Part shown: positions 6,896-10,621 of the stretch, in pieces | How the letters are laid out: the number at the start of each line of letters is the position of its first letter | Position numbering within the stretch: the first letter of the stretch is position 1 | NCBI GenBank assembly: GCA_017394565.1 | Contig: JAFPXW010000191.1 | Location: forward strand, 1-10,621 | DNA length: 10,621 nucleotides | Reading direction: 5' to 3' | Source of the DNA: Oscillospiraceae bacterium | GTDB taxonomy: Bacteria; Bacillota; Clostridia; Oscillospirales; Ruminococcaceae | Made by a program: the position numbers and the translations under genes | The notes under the pieces: model-generated | What the model was told of the DNA's origin: nothing | What the model saw: only the letters and a program-made list of their open reading frames with translations | Databases searched by the model: none

Positions 6896-6936
6896 AAAAA
6901 CATCCCCGAAGCCATAAAAGATCGCTTCAGGGATGT
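6896..6936 (-). terminator. Rho-independent terminator of the pseudokinase operon
   Basis: A 13-base stem (6900-6912 with 6924-6936, one G-U pair in the minus-strand RNA) closes an 11-base loop and is followed on the minus strand by a run of T residues. It starts 45 bases after the PASTA gene's stop and lies upstream of the xylanase promoter, so it insulates the xylanase from operon read-through. Confidence 0.9.
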
Positions 6937-6981
6937 TGTGTCAACATTCTTTTAATATAAAATAATATAAAAATCAGAAAC

Positions 6982-9027
6982 TCATTCCAGCGGCATCGGC
7001 GGTGCCGTCAGTTCCTGCTCATCAGCCGTCGTTGGCGCATCTGTCAGCTCCGGCGTTTCGGAAACAGCCGGCGCAGCGGGTTCCTCGGATTCCGGCGGAT
7101 CGGTCTGCACCTGCGTATCCGGCTCATCCGAAAGGTCTTCCGTACTTTCCTCCGTGCTTTCCGGTTCGGTTTCAAACGTCGGCAGGGGATTGCCCGACCA
7201 GCCGCCGTGGCTCTCCACCCAACTGCCGGCGCCGATGCTCGTTTCGAGGTAAACCTCCGAGCCAACCGCCACCAGCGAACCGCCGGCAACGCTCTGACTC
7301 AGCACGACATCCATCGCATATTCCGTATTGGAAACATACACAATGACCGGTGTCAGACGAGCTGCTTTGAGGAGCGCACGGGCATTTTCCGCCGAAGCGT
7401 GCGTCACATCCGGCACGCGGACGGTTTCAACGCCCTTGCTGACGGTCATATGGATGACCGTGCCCTGAGCGACAGTTTTACCGGGTTCGATATCCTGCGA
7501 AATAATGACGCCGGCAGGGATCTCCGGATCATAGACCGTCTCCGCCTGCATCGCATACAAATGCATGGCTGTCAGTTCCGCCTTGGCCTTCTCGAAATCC
7601 GTTCCGACATAATCTTCGACCTGCTCCATCTGTGTCACGTCAAGATCATCACGACCGAGCGAAACGGTCAGCTTGATGAGACTGTCGCGTTCGAGCTTCA
7701 CATCCGGTTTTGTACTCTGCTGGATGACCGTACCCGGAGCATCGTCGGGGCTGGTCTTTTCCTCAAATTTCACGATAAACCCGAGCTGCTCCAATGTCTC
7801 CTGTGCCTGTCCGCGTGTCATTCCGCACACGTCGGGAACAAAATTCGCCCATCCGTCGCTGATCGTCAGACTTACCGTGTCGCCGACGTGCAGAACAGCA
7901 CCGGCATCCGGGGACTGCATCACGACCTGGTTTTCCGAAATGACCGGATTATCCTCACGACCGGCAAGGATCACATTCAAGCCAAGGGCTTCCAGCTGTG
8001 AAACCGCTTCCTCCTGATCGAGATAGAGCAGCTCCGGCAGCTGCACCTCGCCGTCGTGAAGCGAATACACCACATCATCCAGTGTCTGCGCTGCCGGCTG
8101 ACTTCCGAGCTCGCCGACCTTCACGCGCCAGAGCAGAGCCGGTGTGACCAGGCAGCAAACGCAGAACGCAGCCGTTGTGATGGGCGTAAACACCCGTGTC
8201 AGGAACGACGGATGCTGCGTATGCAGGAATTCCGGCTGTACCCGGCGGACGGCCTTCTTCGCGTGAAGCGCCTTCCAGAGGCCAGCGACCGTCATATCCG
8301 GATCGTAAAGTCCATTATAAATTGCCGTTCGGATGGGAACCGGGAGCTGTTTTGCAGCCGCGTCTGAATAGAAGGCTTCTCCCGCCATCATCCGGAACAA
8401 AAGCAGGCTCACCGCGTGCAGATCATCAGCAGCGGCAGCTCCGTTCAGGCGCTCCAGATCCAGCCAGCCGCGCAGAATGCAGCCATCCTCCGAAACGCGG
8501 ATGCATTCCGGGGTGATCGCGCCGTGATACAGTCCTGCCGCGTGCATCCCTGCCAGCGCATCCAGGATCGGCGCGATGTGCCGGATCGCGTCCTTCGGAG
8601 CAAGCGGCTGATCCAGGAGCGTGAGGAGGGAAGGGGAGGCATCGTCTCTTGTCACATACCACACCGTACCCAGCGCCTCAAAGCCGTCCTTGACCGCCGG
8701 GACCGCATCCTCATCGGCAAATTCCTGAAGCATCGCCAGCCGATGGAGCGTTTCGTGCCGGATCCGTTCAAACAGATCCGCCGATTCCTCAGAATACGGC
8801 ACAAACCGACCTTCTGAGTCCACACGGCACCAACGCAGCGGCACCAGCTCAGACAGCAGACAATCCCTGCCGGAGGACAGCTGCAGTGCGCGGAAGCAAA
8901 CCTCCGTGCCGGTGCAGTACAGAGGCTCCAGGATCTCGTAATCCCCGCGGATCACGGTACCTGCCGCAGGAAGTGCAGACCGCAGTTCAGATGGAAACCG
9001 TTCCGGATGTTCCAGATACCAACTCAT
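6982..9027 (-). CDS. Membrane pseudokinase with four PASTA repeats
   Basis: The product is 681 residues. Residues about 28-255 resemble a bacterial Ser/Thr kinase domain, but every catalytic motif looks lost: the glycine loop is CTGTEVCF, the beta-3 lysine region reads CLLSELVP, the HRDxKPxN loop reads HGAITPEC (168-175), and the DFG region reads GWLD. It should therefore not transfer phosphate. A transmembrane helix spans about 279-300. Outside follow four PASTA repeats (about 327-392, 394-459, 468-532, 535-599), domains that in PrkC/PknB-type kinases contact peptidoglycan, and then a tail (about 612-681) rich in Glu, Thr, Pro and Ser. The ATG at 9027 has a perfect AAGGAGGTGAT site overlapping the upstream stop, so the gene is probably translationally coupled to the pseudokinase/solute-binding gene. 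The role is probably a cell-wall-linked scaffold or sensor (inference). Canonical StkP/PrkC is unlikely because of the lost residues. Confidence 0.85.
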   Translation of the reverse strand: MSWYLEHPERFPSELRSALPAAGTVIRGDYEILEPLYCTGTEVCFRALQLSSGRDCLLSELVPLRWCRVDSEGRFVPYSEESADLFERIRHETLHRLAMLQEFADEDAVPAVKDGFEALGTVWYVTRDDASPSLLTLLDQPLAPKDAIRHIAPILDALAGMHAAGLYHGAITPECIRVSEDGCILRGWLDLERLNGAAAADDLHAVSLLLFRMMAGEAFYSDAAAKQLPVPIRTAIYNGLYDPDMTVAGLWKALHAKKAVRRVQPEFLHTQHPSFLTRVFTPITTAAFCVCCLVTPALLWRVKVGELGSQPAAQTLDDVVYSLHDGEVQLPELLYLDQEEAVSQLEALGLNVILAGREDNPVISENQVVMQSPDAGAVLHVGDTVSLTISDGWANFVPDVCGMTRGQAQETLEQLGFIVKFEEKTSPDDAPGTVIQQSTKPDVKLERDSLIKLTVSLGRDDLDVTQMEQVEDYVGTDFEKAKAELTAMHLYAMQAETVYDPEIPAGVIISQDIEPGKTVAQGTVIHMTVSKGVETVRVPDVTHASAENARALLKAARLTPVIVYVSNTEYAMDVVLSQSVAGGSLVAVGSEVYLETSIGAGSWVESHGGWSGNPLPTFETEPESTEESTEDLSDEPDTQVQTDPPESEEPAAPAVSETPELTDAPTTADEQELTAPPMPLE

Positions 9028-9030
9028 ACG

Positions 9031-9041
9031 ATCACCTCCTT
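9031..9041 (-). promoter_or_regulatory. Ribosome binding site overlapping the upstream stop codon
   Basis: AAGGAGGTGAT fully matches the anti-Shine-Dalgarno sequence, with AGGAGG 7 bases before the ATG at 9027. The same bases encode the last two arginines and the TGA stop (9032-9034) of the upstream gene. Ribosomes ending on one cistron are thus placed directly on the start of the next. Confidence 0.85.
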
Positions 9042-10621
9042 ACCTGCAGCGACAGCGAATCCAACGGCAGATCGCTGATCGAACGCATACCGCTGTGAAC
9101 ATGAACAGCGGAACGGAAAGCAGATTCATGCAGCGGCAGATCGCCGTAATTCTCAACGAACATGATCTGCTGTGCTTCCTCAGTCAGAAGGTATTGAAGC
9201 CAGAGCATCCCGATATTGCGGGCATTTTCGCTCACGCCATCGCTGATGGAGCAGTACATCTCATACTGCACAGGGAACGTCCCGTTCACGGAGACCGGCA
9301 TCATCTGGACTGCGCCGGAGGTGATACCGCTGTGCTCCGCTTCGGCCATGCAGGAACTGCTGGCAAGAACCGGCGTCTGCGCATTCATGAGGAACTCCGT
9401 GAACTGCTCCGACGGCACCTGCGCCGCAGACTGTGTGCCAAGAAATTCCGCCGCACTGGCGTCATACAGCGTTTCTGCCGGCAACGACGCAAAATCGATC
9501 GTGCCCTTCCGGGTGCCGAAGTCGTTATCCGCATACACATTATAATACAGCGCCGGGATACTGCATCCAAGCGGCAGGGAATTACCGAAACCGGACAGAT
9601 CTGCAATATAAACATCACGCATGGCAGAGGTCAGCGGCGTGAGGTCAGCGGCATGGCGCAGAACGATCTCGTCCTGCGTATCCATGAAAACAGCCGGCGG
9701 CTCTGCACCGTGTTCCACAAGCGCCAGCGCATCCTCGAATGAACCGTCTGCATAAATCTTGATATTGACGCCGCAGTCAGGATTCTTGCGCTCGAAGCCA
9801 GCCGCAAGCTTCTGATACATGGCAAGTGTTGCCTGTTCATCGGCATGATCGCGCAAAGGAAGCCAGACAGAAATGACCTCCGGCTGAATCTTTCCTTTTT
9901 TCAGAGCCCGTGTCAGAGGCTCACGGTGCGACAGGAGCTGCTTGACGCCGAATACCGCACCTGCCAGGCACACGATACACATTGCAAGCCGCACCATTCC
10001 CCGGATCTTGCCGGCGCTGATGGGTTTGCGGGTGACGGTTCTGCCGGTAAGCGCTGCCTTGAGGGATTCCGCATCGTGGTAGGAAGCACGCAGGAGCTTG
10101 TCGAGGTTTGCAGTACCGGCAGCTTCATGACGCTCGATCGGGAGCAGGGACATGAGAAATGCCGTCAGACCGCGCATATCATGCTCTGCACTGCCTTCCA
10201 GCGAAAGGTGATCCGTTCCGACACGCAGCTGTCCCTGTTCGTTGAAGCGCAGATCATCCTCACAGAGCGTGCCAAAATAAATGCCATTGCGGTGAAGCGC
10301 AGAAAACGTGTCGCAAAGCATGATCCCCAGACTCTGCGCATAGGTCGCTGTCAGAAGGGGAGCCGCCTCAAACAAGCGTTTTCCGATCGATTTATGGCTG
10401 ACCATATAGCAAGTACCATTCTCCTGAAAGGATGCCATGACGGGTTCCATATGGGGCACCTGGCCAAGCGAGGATGCGATCTGGGTAAACTCCTCCAGGC
10501 CCACGCGAAACCGTGCGCCTGCGACTGTATCCGGATCGATCTCCAGGTCGATCCCCTGGCGTTCGCATGACTGCATCGGGCAATACTCCCGTACTGTCAC
10601 CAGATCGCCGTTTTCGGCATC
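9032..10621 (-). CDS. Pseudokinase-transmembrane-solute-binding protein fusion (5' end outside window)
   Basis: The frame is open to the right edge, leaving 529 residues visible (numbered from the edge). Residues 1-190 look like most of a kinase fold, starting near beta-3: VTVREYCP has Arg where the catalytic lysine should be, FQENGTCYMV matches the hinge region, the catalytic loop is replaced by YFGTLCEDD (115-123), and no DFG is found. A transmembrane helix lies at about 208-230 after a basic stretch, giving an N-inside orientation. Residues about 248-505 resemble an extracellular solute-binding protein of the sugar-binding ABC class: a central LPLGCSIPALYYN motif and the C-terminal TEEAQQIMFVENYGDLPLHESAF-type ending. 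Such proteins normally are free lipoproteins; here there is no lipobox and the domain is tethered to a kinase-like module. It is probably a ligand-sensing membrane protein (inference). The GTG at 10600 is not a credible start. Both the beginning of the gene and any upstream partner are beyond the window. Confidence 0.78.
   Translation of the reverse strand, partial: DAENGDLVTVREYCPMQSCERQGIDLEIDPDTVAGARFRVGLEEFTQIASSLGQVPHMEPVMASFQENGTCYMVSHKSIGKRLFEAAPLLTATYAQSLGIMLCDTFSALHRNGIYFGTLCEDDLRFNEQGQLRVGTDHLSLEGSAEHDMRGLTAFLMSLLPIERHEAAGTANLDKLLRASYHDAESLKAALTGRTVTRKPISAGKIRGMVRLAMCIVCLAGAVFGVKQLLSHREPLTRALKKGKIQPEVISVWLPLRDHADEQATLAMYQKLAAGFERKNPDCGVNIKIYADGSFEDALALVEHGAEPPAVFMDTQDEIVLRHAADLTPLTSAMRDVYIADLSGFGNSLPLGCSIPALYYNVYADNDFGTRKGTIDFASLPAETLYDASAAEFLGTQSAAQVPSEQFTEFLMNAQTPVLASSSCMAEAEHSGITSGAVQMMPVSVNGTFPVQYEMYCSISDGVSENARNIGMLWLQYLLTEEAQQIMFVENYGDLPLHESAFRSAVHVHSGMRSISDLPLDSLSLQVRR

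Noticed and set aside
7207..8001. A 264-codon plus-strand open frame opposite the PASTA repeats
   Set aside because: The composition is unlike a folded protein, and the minus-strand frame shows clear repeated PASTA domains, so this is an antisense shadow.
6982..9027. A canonical PrkC/StkP PASTA kinase
   Set aside because: The domain order fits, but the catalytic Lys, HRD Asp, Asn and DFG residues are all missing, and no PrpC-type phosphatase gene adjoins it in the window.
9845..10570. A 241-codon plus-strand open frame opposite the pseudokinase part
   Set aside because: There is no RBS, no domain signature, and the opposite strand carries a coherent kinase-like fold and membrane helix.
10598..10600. 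GTG at 10600 as the true start of the solute-binding fusion
   Set aside because: The frame stays open to the window edge, the GTG falls within the beta-3 strand of the kinase-like fold, and no ribosome binding site is visible before it.

Overview
The window looks like a chromosomal segment from a cellulosome-forming Ruminococcus or close relative (Oscillospiraceae). Three pieces of evidence point there: type I dockerins on three separate reading frames, a multimodular GH10 xylanase carrying one of them, and Firmicutes-type signals (strong AGGAGG ribosome binding sites, TTGACA/TATAAT promoters). The fairly GC-rich coding sequence would fit a human-gut species such as R. champanellensis better than low-GC R. 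bromii, but that species guess is inference.

Layout, left to right. (1) 1-1134: a self-contained plus-strand unit of promoter, membrane-anchored alpha/beta hydrolase and rho-independent terminator, visibly more AT-rich than the rest. (2) 1135-1771: a junction rich in inverted repeats leading into the 3' remnant (Ig-like domain plus dockerin) of a secreted protein whose 5' part is missing. (3) 1772-1903: convergent intergenic hairpins. (4) 1904-3217, minus strand: a secreted non-catalytic protein with a BIG2 domain, an unrecognised central domain, a second Ig-like domain and a dockerin. (5) 3218-3427: hairpin-rich spacer. (6) 3428-6733, minus strand: a 1101-residue cellulosomal xylanase (two CBM22-like modules, GH10, two CBM9-like modules of which the first is degenerate, dockerin), driven by a perfect-consensus promoter. 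(7) 6896-6936: a strong terminator closing the next operon. (8) 6982-10621, minus strand: two tightly coupled genes, the first running off the right edge.

The right-hand operon is the most unusual part. Both proteins have an N-terminal protein-kinase-like fold that has lost the recognisable catalytic residues, one transmembrane helix and a large extracytoplasmic C-terminal region. In one this region resembles an ABC-transporter solute-binding protein; in the other it is four PASTA repeats and an acidic Ser/Thr/Pro/Glu tail. I read them as a paired membrane sensor or scaffold (inference), one subunit able to bind a small ligand such as an oligosaccharide and the other cell-wall material. They sit beside, but are transcriptionally separated from, the xylanase and dockerin genes that act on plant cell wall outside the cell.

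No tRNA, rRNA, CRISPR array, transposase or recognisable riboswitch is visible.
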